Positions 33,301 to 42,980 are shown, counted from the stretch's first letter. The stretch is DNA of 64,000 nucleotides from Lepidonotus clava (GCA_936440205.1 OW387133.1:50370374-50434373); one strand, 5' to 3'. Program-made: numbers and translations. Notes: generated by a model from the letters alone, not told the origin.

Positions 33301-36300
33301 GATAGGGAATGTAATAAGCTTTTAAACAAAAGCCAGGTGAAGCATGGCATCTTCTGTATGAGATTATTGAAACTGAAATTGATAAACTTTGCCCAAAAAA
33401 AGTTAATATTTGTCAAAAAGACGATGGAATCTTGGATGAATAGGGAATTACTGGAGTTGATCAATGACAAAGATGATCTACTTAGGAAAGCCAAACGTAC
33501 TAAGAATGAGGATGATTGGAATATTGCTAGATTCCAACGAAATAGAGTCAACAGCTTAGTACGAATAAGTAAACAAGAATATGTTCTGCAACAATTAGAA
33601 GACAACAAATCAAATCCCAAAAATTTTTGGAGAACCATACATTCCCTTTTACCCAATACTGTTAATACCACTATAATAAATCTAATAGATCAAGATAGTA
33701 AAGCCCCTATTGACTCTGAATTTGTGGCTGATTATATAAATAATCGTTTTTCAACCATAGGAGCTAGACTAAACCTTAGTGATGGAAGTGAGTGGTCATT
33801 TGATGATCAAAAATTAGATCCTAGATTTCATTTACATAGGGTCACAGTTCTGAATCTGATTAAGAAAATCAACATAAACAAGTCCTCAAGTATTCCTTAC
33901 ATCTCAACCATGATTTTAAAAGATGCTTTCCTTGCCTTAATTCCACAAGTTACTTATATGTTTAATTTATCTATAACAAACTCTATCTTTCCAAATGAAT
34001 GGAAAATAGCGAATGTTACACCAATTCCTAAGGAGGTTGACTCCTCAGATGTAAATAACTATAGACCAATCTCACTTCTTCCCCTCCCAGGAAAAATCCT
34101 AGAACAAATTATTTATAAACAAAGAGTCGATTACTTGGAGGGTGAGAATATTCTTACTGACCATCAGGGTGGTTTCAGAAAAAAACATTCGACTTCACTA
34201 ACAACCGCTGAACTACTTGATGATGTATATGCAGATTTTAATGAAGGCCTTAGTAACACTACTGTGTTCCTCGATTTCTCCAAAGCCTTTGATTCAATTA
34301 ATCACCAGTTACTTCTTAAGAAACTAAATTATCTGGGCTTTGGAGATGGAGCACACAGGTGGTTTGAAAGCTACCTATCCAGCAGATCTCAAAAAACCTA
34401 TGCCAATGGCAAATTATCTAGTACTAGCCTCATTACAAGGGGAGCACCTCAAGGATCAATCCTAGGTCCTCTACTATTCTTGATTTTCATTAATGATATC
34501 AGAACTGCGATTAAATTTAGTAACTTTAAACTTTATGCAGATGACACAGTTCTCTATATGCCAAATACAAACTCGAATGTTGATAGAGGCCTATTGCAAA
34601 AGGACTTAAATTTGGTCTTTTCATGGTGCCAAAAAAACTCTATAGCACTTAATATCAAGAAAACTAAATATATAAATTTCTATATGAGACAATCCAAAAA
34701 ACCTCTTGACCTCAAATTAAAACTGGGGGACCAGGGGCTTCGGAAGGTTGACTCATATAAGTACCTTGGTTATTACCTCGATGAAAACTTGAATTTCAAG
34801 AGGCATATTGACCACATTTGTAAGACAGCAAATTGTAGGTTACTAAATTTGCGAAAAATCAGACATTTTCTGAATGTTAAAGCAGCCTTAGCCATCTATA
34901 AAACGTTAATTTTACCTATTATTGACTACGGAGATATCTTTTATGCTGTCTCTACTCAAGAAAAATTAGGAAAATTACAAAAAATTCAAAATGATGGGCT
35001 AAGAACTTGTTTAACCAAGGGCAACTTTAGCCTTACTCGAGACCAACTACACAAACGAAGTAATTTGAATTACTTGGCAGATCGAAGGGAATATCATCTC
35101 GCCACCTTTATGTTTCATAGAACTGGGATAGATAGATATCTTGATAAGAGAGAAAAAAGGACTCGAGGCCATGACCATTCTTATCTGGAGGTTCCTTTCC
35201 CTAATAATGAAACATTTAAAAATAGTATAATATATCATGGATCAATTCTCTGGAACAAATTACCTATTGACGTGAAGGAAACCAGAGACTACCAAAAATT
35301 TAAAGCCAAATTAAAAAGACTGTATATGAATCAAATTAAAAACCTGCCCGATTAAACTTCACAATACTTCCTCCTCCATCCTCAAACATTTAGAACTGAC
35401 CACTGAGTCCACTGCTTACCATGCTGAGCATCACCGAGTCCACTATCATACTATTATATAATTAGGTTTGATTACTATCTCCAATATACTTGAATTACCT
35501 GTATGTACTACTATACCGCCTATACCATATAAACCCATATTTAATATGTGAATATATGTAACAAACTGGATGTACAATTAAAACCGGATATGCATAATTC
35601 CGATTGTAAACCAGTATAAATAAAGTGAAATGAAAAACCCCCCCAAAAAAACCCGATATATTGGTCAATTTTGTATCTTGAATACTCATGAAGGTGTTCT
35701 CCTCGAAAAAATGTGGAAAATTAATGGATAAAAAGCCGTCTTTCCAGGCGGCTATGGCTGGATTGGTGTCTAAAGGGTTAATTCTCTTTGTTCTCAATGA
35801 CCGGTTACAAGCTCATGTTCAGTAGTTGAAGGGCATTGTCCTCCAATTGTTGTTAGAATAAGGCAGTGTGAGAAGCCAGAAGTGGGTTACATAAGCACTG
35901 CATGAGCTAAACAGCCCTCACTCCTTCAAATCAGGATCACCCTGCAGGTGGGGAGTCCCAGGTGGGTAAGTGATTTAAGTATCTCAGTACTAGGTGTATG
36001 GTTGGCATGCACCCTAAGCCCTTCCATGAGTGTGTGACAGCAGGAGTGGTAGTGGTGGTCAGTCCTCATAGCCCATACAGCCTACTGGTAGGAAGGCCTG
36101 CATTTTATTGAGGGACAACCATTGCGCACAAGCAAAACTTTGTATCTATCTTGCTTCTTGTTGGTTTCCCTATTTCTTTATCTCTCCTAGGTATTCTGTT
36201 ACATTTTTTCTCAAATTAAAACTCTCAGTATATAGTATAGATACAGAAATAGTTAATTTTTGATGCATTACATATATGTAATGCATCAAAGAGTTTATAG

Positions 36301-38798
36301 TTTGTAAAATATTTGCCATTTGCCATTTAAACTGGAACTACGTTGTTGTACACGTCCAAAGGGCACTGGGGCCTGTTTACACTCTTTTATATGTGAAGCA
36401 TCACTGGGCAATATTTTTTTCCAATAATTGATCTGCCACCATGTTTGACTGACAGCACTCCATTAATTCCCGTTCGCATTTTCTGCTGAATTATTTACAA
36501 TGTATTTACCAGTAGCATTGTCATGTGACTGGTTAACTACTCTCCATTACTCTCAACTAACAGTATACTATGACTGAGAGGCACCTCTCCAATAACTTGG
36601 ACTTTACTCGCATACCCTGAGGTCATTAATTTTCCCCAATCAATATGACCAACTGAGATTACATCTCAAATTAGGTATTGTAAATTCATCTTCTTGGGAG
36701 ATCAGGCTAGGTCCTGAAAGATTGTGTTGAAATAAATAAATGAAAAGAATAATTAGGCTGTCTCTATGTAGCGGTATATCACATGACCATTCGCAATTAC
36801 CCCAATCAACTCCTTCCATCATTATATTAACATACAAAACGCATTTGTTTCATTTTATGTAATTACAGAGATTTATGTGCTCCAAAATATTGCACAACTA
36901 TCCTGTTGATTCATTATCAGGAGTTCCCTGCCCTCGCCTCCCCTATCTATCCTACCCTGCCCTGATCCTACCAGTCCTCCCCTATACTACTCTCTCCTCA
37001 CCATAACCTACCATATCCTCATCTCTCTTCTCTCACCCTATCCCTACCCTCCCTACACTACCTTACCCTCCCCCTATCCTGCCCTACCCTTATCCTACCA
37101 TATAGTCACCCTCTAGTACCCATGTCAACACTCTTCTTCGTTATAAAAAGTAAGATAAACATGTAGACCAATGCTTTCATAGACCTTTCTCTTGCCTATT
37201 CAATTGATGAATAGATATTCGTTATCTTTACATGTATTATAATGATCAGTTTACCACAAGTTAGTTTTTATTTTCCAGGCTCATGGCCTTTTCCAAGATT
37301 GGCACAGCGCAACGCCTCAAGTCGAATTCGTTCCTAAAATGTTTTGGAGGAGACCATGGAATCTTGAGGTAAGTTTATTTGAATATTCAACCAAAGACTA
37401 AGTATGAATCTGGAAGAGGCAATGCTTGGGAGAGCTGGTGATGTCATAGGGACCACTCGGACATTTTTTTTTCATAAATTTTTTAGTAACAAATATCAGA
37501 GTTGCCTCTATTTTTTCAGTTCATTACAAAAAGATAAAAGGTGACTCGAATATAGGATAGTAGGTATAATACCAGTGGTCAATATTTTGGCAACGTCATA
37601 TTCTGGGAGTTTTGTCTTCAAATGCCTTAAAGACGGGTCCAAAATGTATTGCTGTAATATAGTATGGGATCCTATCATTACCGGTTATTTTTCTAGGAAT
37701 AGAAGTCCCTCAAAGTGGTTCTCAAACCTTCACCAGGCATCTGGTCAAAGAAATTTTGAGTCAAACCAGCAGGTGTCATCTGAACTTTCTCCACAAAGAT
37801 ACATTGACCTACTTTGCATTATAAACTAATTGTACTTGAGGTCTAATCATGTATAGTTGTATCCCTATTCCATACTAACTTTCATACTACTTGTGCTATG
37901 TTGCGTTGCATCATAATTATTATGGAAGATCACGATGTACTGTTAAGTGGTTTTTTGCTAATATCTACCAACTGCTGACCACCTGTTCACGGATCCCACA
38001 TGAATAATGCAATAGGCTTGTCCTCATGAACACCGACATCTCCACAAATAAGTGATGTTGCATTTCATGGTAAAAGGCAGTATTATATTAAATACCATGT
38101 ATAGGCCTATTGTGTGTGGTTACTTGAAGATTTTGTGTGTGATAAAACTCAGTCCAAATATCATGTATTAAATGGTGTAATAATATACCAATACTAAGAG
38201 GTTGTTTAACTGTCTGGTTTTCTTGTAGGAAAAACCTGGGGACCTCTATCAACTGCTGACCACCTATTCACGGATCCTTCATTATTACCTATGCATCTTA
38301 AAAAATGAACACAACTCTGTCAACCGGTTCCAAAGATATTCCCCCACTTACAAATTGCGGCAGGAAATCAGGAACTTCCGCGGTGGGAACCTCAAGAAAA
38401 ATCACATTCGTGCCCTTGGCATTGATAACGAAGGTGGATTCGAAGAAACAGAAGTGAATTTCTTTCTGATGATGGGGCATGTATTTCTGAAACTCCATAA
38501 CACCACTCGACCTGCGGTCTCCAAGTTGACCTTAGATCATGACGTGGACAAGGCCATCAATAAAATGCATAGCACAAGGAATATCGGAATGAGGATATTC
38601 TACCGTGCAAATCTATGCCTAGAGTTGTATAGGTTTCTCACAGAAGTCAGTGACAAAAGTCAATGGGCAAGTGTGCTGAATGACGATGACGTCTTTGCTA
38701 TCCTTAGGTACGCTATGGGGCGAAAAATTGATGGAAAAAAGAACTTTGAAAATGATGTGTTGAAGGACTATGGAAATGAGTATCCTAGCATAAGATGA
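29975..38798 (+). CDS. Unrecognised secreted protein gene, three coding exons
   Basis: Predicted exons are 29975-30304, 37279-37368 and 38229-38798, all joined at codon boundaries by GT-AG introns, giving about 329 residues. The N-terminus MVLLLLWPVSVDS looks like a signal peptide. An acceptor-like CCAG at 29948-29951 precedes it, so an upstream exon could supply a longer start (RLLGLSL before the M). Two N-glycosylation sequons (NRT in exon 1, NTT in exon 3) suit a secreted protein. The body is rich in helix-forming residues and aromatic groups, with no transmembrane segment and few cysteines. I recognise no family. An AATAAA follows the stop by 17 bases. It is tail-to-tail with the downstream NAT gene. 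Confidence 0.6.
31170..32129. mobile_element. TIR element (TA target) with subterminal GTTAGTCA repeats
   Basis: Termini CACTGAAAAAA at the left and TTTTTTCAGTG at the right are inverted repeats. Similarity extends inward through GTTAGAAGGTTAGTCA and its counterpart. TA flanks both ends (31168-31169 and 32130-32131). The element is 960 bp, has no transposase, and contains many copies of GTTAGTCA/TGACTAAC, including the palindrome CCCTTAGTCAATCTGACTAA near 31840. The TA duplication suggests Tc1/mariner or a related superfamily, but subterminal repeat arrays are also seen in others, so the superfamily is open. Confidence 0.65.
31342..31410 (-). ncRNA. tRNA-like segment inside the TIR element
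   Basis: On the minus strand TAGCCTAGTGGGTAGAG fits a pol III A box with a D-loop, and GGTTCAATTCC about 35 bp later fits the B box. Sequence between them resembles an anticodon arm but pairs imperfectly, and the acceptor stem does not close well. I read it as a degenerate tRNA-derived pol III promoter carried by the element and not as a functional tRNA gene. Confidence 0.5.
32771..32823. repeat. 53-bp hairpin within TA-rich block
   Basis: TGATGGCCTTATA at the left is mirrored by TATAAGGCCATCA at the right, with an alternating TA core. More palindromic TA-rich sequence follows to 32905. It could extrude as a cruciform. No coding content. Confidence 0.7.
33230..35640 (+). mobile_element. 5'-truncated non-LTR retrotransposon (LINE)
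   Basis: A plus-strand LINE with an RT ORF, a 3' untranslated region of about 280 bp and an A-rich tail (AATAAAGTGAAATGAAAAA) near 35620-35640. The 5' boundary is approximate. The apurinic endonuclease domain normally upstream of RT is missing, so this copy is dead on arrival, although its RT frame is still open. It lies in the same orientation as the host gene, within intron 1. Confidence 0.8.
33268..35355 (+). CDS. LINE reverse transcriptase ORF (truncated ORF2)
   Basis: 695 residues. The N-terminal part (to about 130) is the linker usually found between endonuclease and RT in CR1/L2/jockey-like elements (ELINDKDDLLRKAKRTKNED). RT motifs follow: NNYRPISLLP near 270, FLDFSKAFDSINH near 331, GAPQGSILGPLLF near 391 and the catalytic YADD near 422. 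A C-terminal thumb-like region extends to about 690. No RNase H is visible. The clade is within the jockey superfamily sensu lato; I cannot be more precise. The open frame suggests a fairly recent insertion. Confidence 0.88.
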   Translation: MNIIEMELTALDRECNKLLNKSQVKHGIFCMRLLKLKLINFAQKKLIFVKKTMESWMNRELLELINDKDDLLRKAKRTKNEDDWNIARFQRNRVNSLVRISKQEYVLQQLEDNKSNPKNFWRTIHSLLPNTVNTTIINLIDQDSKAPIDSEFVADYINNRFSTIGARLNLSDGSEWSFDDQKLDPRFHLHRVTVLNLIKKININKSSSIPYISTMILKDAFLALIPQVTYMFNLSITNSIFPNEWKIANVTPIPKEVDSSDVNNYRPISLLPLPGKILEQIIYKQRVDYLEGENILTDHQGGFRKKHSTSLTTAELLDDVYADFNEGLSNTTVFLDFSKAFDSINHQLLLKKLNYLGFGDGAHRWFESYLSSRSQKTYANGKLSSTSLITRGAPQGSILGPLLFLIFINDIRTAIKFSNFKLYADDTVLYMPNTNSNVDRGLLQKDLNLVFSWCQKNSIALNIKKTKYINFYMRQSKKPLDLKLKLGDQGLRKVDSYKYLGYYLDENLNFKRHIDHICKTANCRLLNLRKIRHFLNVKAALAIYKTLILPIIDYGDIFYAVSTQEKLGKLQKIQNDGLRTCLTKGNFSLTRDQLHKRSNLNYLADRREYHLATFMFHRTGIDRYLDKREKRTRGHDHSYLEVPFPNNETFKNSIIYHGSILWNKLPIDVKETRDYQKFKAKLKRLYMNQIKNLPD
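36259..36290. repeat. 32-bp perfect palindrome
   Basis: TTTGATGCATTACATA is followed immediately by its reverse complement. It contains two ATGCAT sites. It may be a protein-binding palindrome or cruciform former. Function unknown. Confidence 0.8.
36915..37125 (+). repeat. CCTA/CCCT-rich pyrimidine tract
   Basis: About 200 bp of degenerate CCTA, CCCTACC and CTCC units, with purines almost limited to single A residues. It lies 150 bp before exon 2. It could be a decayed microsatellite, or the plus strand could act as a long splicing-related pyrimidine stretch. Confidence 0.6.
37279..37368 (+). CDS. Secreted protein gene, coding exon 2
   Basis: A 90-base exon with acceptor TTTTCCAG and donor GAG|GTAAGT, both strong. 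It is open in the required phase and encodes 30 residues rich in Trp and Phe (AHGLFQDWHSATPQVEF, then WRRPWNLE). Confidence 0.65.
37964..37998 (+). pseudogene. Partial duplicate of the start of exon 3 inside intron 2
   Basis: TCTACCAACTGCTGACCACC and the following CTGTTCACGGATCC match 38245-38279 in exon 3 at about 31 of 35 positions. It lacks the upstream acceptor and the rest of the exon, so it should not be spliced in. It is probably a remnant of local duplication. Confidence 0.6.
38229..38798 (+). CDS. Secreted protein gene, coding exon 3 and stop
   Basis: The acceptor TTTTCTTGTAG precedes a 570-base exon encoding 189 residues to a TGA stop. It holds a Leu/Tyr-rich stretch (LYQLLTTYSRILHYYLCILK), a basic segment, an NTT sequon and a hydrophilic C-terminus ending YGNEYPSIR. 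No known domain recognised. This is the largest and most convincing exon. Confidence 0.65.
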   Translation, partial: EKPGDLYQLLTTYSRILHYYLCILKNEHNSVNRFQRYSPTYKLRQEIRNFRGGNLKKNHIRALGIDNEGGFEETEVNFFLMMGHVFLKLHNTTRPAVSKLTLDHDVDKAINKMHSTRNIGMRIFYRANLCLELYRFLTEVSDKSQWASVLNDDDVFAILRYAMGRKIDGKKNFENDVLKDYGNEYPSIR

Positions 38799-38814
38799 AA
38801 ATAGACTTTTGAGC

Positions 38815-38820
38815 AATAAA
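38815..38820 (+). terminator. Poly(A) signal
   Basis: AATAAA lies 17 bases after the stop codon of exon 3. That is close to the stop, but usable in a short 3' UTR. No other signal was clearly preferred nearby. Confidence 0.45.
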
Positions 38821-40828
38821 TTCTAACTTACACAACACTATCCATTCAAATATAGCTTTGTAAACTAATTTTAAAAAAAATGTTAACTCAAAAATATTTC
38901 AACAAGGCAATGTACAATAATAGTCAGTACAATTGGTACTGGTATATGTATAGCTAATATAACTAATGTCACTATCCTGTACTAACTCTAATGCTCGGCA
39001 ACTCGGAAAATGAATTGCCGATATACACTAGAACAGTAAAGTGCAATTCGTTACTAGACCTATAATATATCTGACATCACAATACACAATAATCCTTGTA
39101 TTTGTAGGCTACGAGGGTGGTCCCAATTTTTTTTATTCCTATAGTCAAAGTTTAGCCTGGGAGATGTACACCCCTTGGTGTAAAGTTATAGTTCTTTATT
39201 ACCCATTTCACAGAATTCCAATCCTCATGATTGGTTTGTAGTGTATTCATAAAGTAACCATCTCAATAATTTATAATTTATAGAGAATACATGAAACCCA
39301 TTACATGATATTGGTCGACAGCCAAGGGTGGTATTCTCTGTCTCTTGAAACTGTAATGTTTGTGTGAGGTCTTAGATCTGCGATCACAATGTTTATTTCA
39401 TTAATTTATCATCATCTTAACATCTCATCTGTACATATAAAAAGAGAAAGGAAATGGATATTTCATTGTGTTTGCTGTAAATGTGAGACAGATGGTACAA
39501 TGTGATGTAATAACTACGCAAATCAATGATGAGTTATATATGTTTAATCATGATTTATAAACGAAAATATTTCTTTATTTCACATGACCAAGTAAAGTTT
39601 ACCAGTTGTGCTCGATCCATACAGTGCCAGTATGATACACCTTTTCCTGTCGGGTATCTAAAATTCCTTGGCATTGAATTCATAGTTGACATCAAAATAG
39701 AGACATTTCATTGTTCTAATGTTGATTGAAAGTCCAATTATAGAATGGCTGCTTTCAGGTCGCAAAGGAAATGTAGAGACATGATGCTCATTCATCGGCG
39801 ATACCAATATGGGCAGTGTAATCAAATTAACTTGACTGAACTTATTGTGCTTAGCATTTGAAGAATGACATTTCTTGCAGTGATTTTTTTTTATCGGCAG
39901 TGTTGTTACAATAATTGTACCACTAAAGTGCACAATCTGTACATGATTAAATACGAATATAAAGATATTGAAATTTACACGCACATGTCCATAACAGTTT
40001 CAGAAACAACAATCCATCTCGATTTATCGATGTATCTCTGATGAACTTAATTTAAATAAAGTATGGATTTTAAGACAGGCAAGCTACATTGATTTACTCT
40101 ACGTGATGCCCCGAGTTTATGAAACTCCCTTCTTTATTCATTTTCCACATTTTCAATATATTTCTATAAGGACGTGCAATATGCATTTAATCTGTATCAG
40201 AATGTTCTCCCTTCAATTGTATGCAGTAATTTAAACTGCTTATATTTCAGATGAAACAATGCTTAGTTCAATCTGTCACCACTCATACTTCTCAAGTAAA
40301 GCTGTGGTAATCGAGTGAACTTTAAGATACCTTGTCTAGAAGAAATCTTCCTTATAGGAAAATTATTAATATACCTGCAGTAAATGTTTCAATGATGTAA
40401 GATTTGTTGTGTGACTTTTTAGGTAAATTTGATCTCAACTGTGTAACACCTTTTTTAATCATATTTTATCACATTATCTGTATCTCTGTTGGTCAATTTC
40501 ATGTATCATATAAAAAGTAGAATAAATGTTTGCATGGCTACATTTTGTTGTGGACCTGATTTTCTTCGAGTTAAAAAGAGCAGTAGATCTTTATGAACGG
40601 AATGCTTCAGAGATAAATCTTTATCAACAGAAAATTATGATATGACATGTATGACAATTCAAATTTCGAATCCAGTGTAGAATTACATAATTATGAATTA
40701 TAGATTCATACAAAATATACAATCAATAAGTCAAATGCAATTAATAATTTCCAATCCTGATCTTCAATAGGTATTTCTTTAAAAATAAAATGCACCACCA
40801 TATTCAATATTCGTTCAGCTAGCTGACA
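38821..40828. other. Intergenic region between convergent genes
   Basis: AT-rich, with no supported gene. ORFs at 39526-39984 overlap on opposite strands and show no domain. It holds the 3' flanks of the secreted-protein gene (plus) and NAT (minus). Confidence 0.6.
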
Positions 40829-41719
40829 TTATTTTTCATCTCTTTGTCTTAGTTTAAAATGTCTCCAATTCCTTATGGCATTAGTGATCATAGAATCATC
40901 TAAAGAAGATGTCATACCCTTGACCTCTTTGACCAGATCTTTGTCGTCCTTTATATCACCCTCTGTCCACTTACCATCACGGATGTCTATGCGAACCGTC
41001 CCATCACCTTGTTCTTTAATAGCACTCATTCCTGTCTCGTCAAAGACCACAACTCTAAATTTCTTAAGAAATCTATCTTCATACACCTCTGACATGGAAG
41101 AGGAAAAATAGTCTAAAGTCCGAGGAGTTGGGAAGAAATCGTAAAATCGCGACCACTGTTCAATTTCGGGATTTTCGTTACAACCCAGTGGCGCATGAAC
41201 GCGCAGGAATTTGTCTTTGACCACAGGGCACCTACGAAAGGCGAAGTTTAAAAAGCCGCTATTATAGACTGGGGTCTCTGTGAGTGTGTGAGGTACAAAA
41301 GGAATGGGTTGATAGGTTGGGTAGCCACACCCCACGTCCACGATCACAGTCTGTGCATCCTCTCCGCACGTGCACAAGTTCATGATGTGGTTATCAGGGT
41401 GTTTAGGGTTGCAAGTGGCAGAGAGGAAAGTCACCTCGTAGCCCAAAGCGGCCAGTAGATAATGCATGAAGACGTTATTCGTATAACAGAGACCACCCCT
41501 TAGCGCCGTGACGTCACACTTGATCTCCTCCAGGGTGGGTACCCGCTGGGTCCCGGGCGGCTGGGACAGAAGGGTAATGTTCTGGAATGGCACCAGAAGG
41601 TGGAACGCTCTGGTGAGGTCGTCAACCAGGTGAGAGGACCGCTGCCGGGCCCTGCCCAGGACGTCCGGAACGTTCAGTGTATTTTGGGCAAATTCAACGG
41701 CTTCCCCTTCAGACAGCAT
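40829..41719 (-). CDS. Arylamine N-acetyltransferase
   Basis: A 296-residue cytosolic enzyme that transfers acetyl from acetyl-CoA to arylamines, hydrazines and related xenobiotics by a ping-pong mechanism. The catalytic Cys lies in RGGLCYTNN (near residue 71), the His in DNHIMNL (near 110) and the Asp in VDVGCGYP (near 126). The length fits eukaryotic NATs of about 290 residues. The coding region is a single exon, as in vertebrate NATs. A TTTTGCAG acceptor-like motif 14 bases upstream of the ATG (41734-41735 on plus) suggests a 5' UTR intron. The 3' LTR of the giant element starts about 190 bp upstream in the same orientation. Confidence 0.93.
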   Translation of the reverse strand: MLSEGEAVEFAQNTLNVPDVLGRARQRSSHLVDDLTRAFHLLVPFQNITLLSQPPGTQRVPTLEEIKCDVTALRGGLCYTNNVFMHYLLAALGYEVTFLSATCNPKHPDNHIMNLCTCGEDAQTVIVDVGCGYPTYQPIPFVPHTLTETPVYNSGFLNFAFRRCPVVKDKFLRVHAPLGCNENPEIEQWSRFYDFFPTPRTLDYFSSSMSEVYEDRFLKKFRVVVFDETGMSAIKEQGDGTVRIDIRDGKWTEGDIKDDKDLVKEVKGMTSSLDDSMITNAIRNWRHFKLRQRDEK

Positions 41720-41906
41720 TTTTCACTTACTCCCTGCAAAACTACGTAGATTTACTTCGCACAATCTGAAAATTTAAAAGGTCGTGAAAGAATTAATGAC
41801 GAGTGATATTTTGATAAGATTAAGTCACGATCAGCTGCTGTTGCTGTTTAGGCAACTCGATCTACCCTACATTTTGGGCCTACTATAGCGCTTTTGTGTA
41901 TGGTTG
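41720..41906 (-). promoter_or_regulatory. Residual NAT 5' region
   Basis: Only 187 bp separate the NAT ATG from the integrated element. They contain two acceptor-like sites on the minus strand (TTTTGCAG and AAATTTTCAG) but no clear TATA box. The native promoter or first exon is therefore probably on the far side of the insertion, beyond 61660. Confidence 0.4.
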
Positions 41907-42510
41907 TGAACTATTGTTAATGTCTGATTTAATACTGCGTGATGTGTATATGACTAAGTATCCATGAGTCGTTTGTCCAGATTGTCTGAGTCAGTTAGAC
42001 TGCGTTTAAAGTTAGTTCATTCACTTCCCAATAGTTCAAAAGAAATGAACGATGAGGGAGCTCTTAATATGAAAGGGTTTTTATTCAATAAACATCTCAT
42101 CCCGAGTCAAAGCCACTATGTATAAGTCTCCATCAGTCCACCTCCCATCTCCTATCAGCAATCGACCACATTTAGAATACAGGTCGTTCCAACACATTCT
42201 AGACCGCTCTAGTGCTTAGCTCTATCACAATCCTATGTCCGAGGTAGTTGTTATAGGTAAAACTCCAGTCTGCTACGCGGGAGCTGATGTACTTACTCCA
42301 AGTAGCTCCTTTGCTAAACTTACTCAGCTGACATTCTCACTAAAACTGCCTGCTCCTCACTTTGCAACACCTTTTATACTGGTTAACAGGTGGCGCTGGG
42401 AGCGTAACATATCTCTTTCTAGAAGTAGACTAGAAGTAGACTTGCTAAGCCTGATCCTTGATAGATTATACAACATGATGATATATTAAAAGTGCTAAGC
42501 CATTAGTACA
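41907..42510 (-). repeat. 3' LTR of the giant element
   Basis: 604 bp, TGTACTAATGG...AGTTCA on the minus strand. No difference from 61057-61660 was noticed on reading. It contains a TATA box, a poly(A) signal (AATAAA on minus at 42080-42085) and lies 187 bp upstream of NAT. Confidence 0.93.
42371..42378 (-). promoter_or_regulatory. TATA box of the 3' LTR
   Basis: TATAAAAG on the minus strand, a perfect core TATA. Transcription would begin about 30 bp further on, near 42345, and run through R-U5 toward NAT. The equivalent site in the 5' LTR is at 61521-61528. Confidence 0.6.
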
Positions 42511-42511
42511 T

Positions 42512-42525
42512 TCGACGGCGGTCAG
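42512..42525. repeat. 14-bp direct repeat next to the 3' LTR
   Basis: TCGACGGCGGTCAG lies two bases inside the 3' LTR. An identical 14-mer is at 46919-46932, and a 12-base version (CGACGGCGGTCA) at 46865-46876. The outer pair flank a 4.39-kb segment containing the antisense ORF. No polypurine tract is present at this LTR edge. Confidence 0.75.
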
Positions 42526-42840
42526 GTGTTTGAGTTTAAGGAGGTGGACGACATAGCTCAAACCAAATGAAGATTTTCAATCAAATGCGATAAGTTCCCA
42601 ATTTGGTGATTGGATATATTTGTCATTATTATTTTCTAATATAGATAAACCAATGTGGGGTGGCTTTGACTCTCGTGGTACATTCAACACAGTGTCAATA
42701 TAATCAGAGGTTCATTTTTGCTTATTCAGAAGTATGAACAAAGATACATTCATATGATCGGTTTTACTTAGTACACAAGTACATTTTACCGGTAGTCCCA
42801 TGTTGAGACTCAAGATCAGTGAAATCATTCATAAAGTTTC

Positions 42841-42980
42841 AAGGTAAGTTCATAGCATTATCAGCCCATATCAAGGCTTAAGGATTGCGGTACCCGTGCA
42901 TAAGGTGACAAGGTAAGTTCAATGTATTATCAGCCCAGATTAAGGCTTAAAGATAGCGACACCCGTGCATAAGGTGACAA
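42841..42980. repeat. 69-bp tandem duplication
   Basis: Two units of the type AGGTAAGTTCATAGCATTAT ... CCCGTGCATAAGGTGACA start at 42842 and 42911, with a handful of differences. Each begins with a sequence (AAGGTAAGTT) that also matches a 5' splice donor on plus. Confidence 0.75.

Larger units (their letters stand above)
33138..35781. mobile_element. piggyBac-like TTAA element interrupted by a LINE
   Basis: TTAA-CCCTTTAGATCCC at 33138 and TCTAAAGGG-TTAA ending at 35781 form an inverted pair with the TTAA duplication expected for piggyBac. The right arm matches the element end at the start of the window. Without the LINE the element would be only a few hundred bp, so it is a non-autonomous member. 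Confidence 0.6.
30305..37278 (+). other. Intron 1, loaded with transposable elements
   Basis: A 6.97-kb intron from GTATGT to TTTTCCAG. It holds a 960-bp TIR element (31170-32129), TA-rich palindromes (32760-32905), a TTAA element split by a LINE (33138-35781), a 32-bp palindrome (36259-36290) and a CCTA-rich pyrimidine stretch (36915-37125). A 90-residue ORF at 30903-31175 has no supporting feature. Confidence 0.6.
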
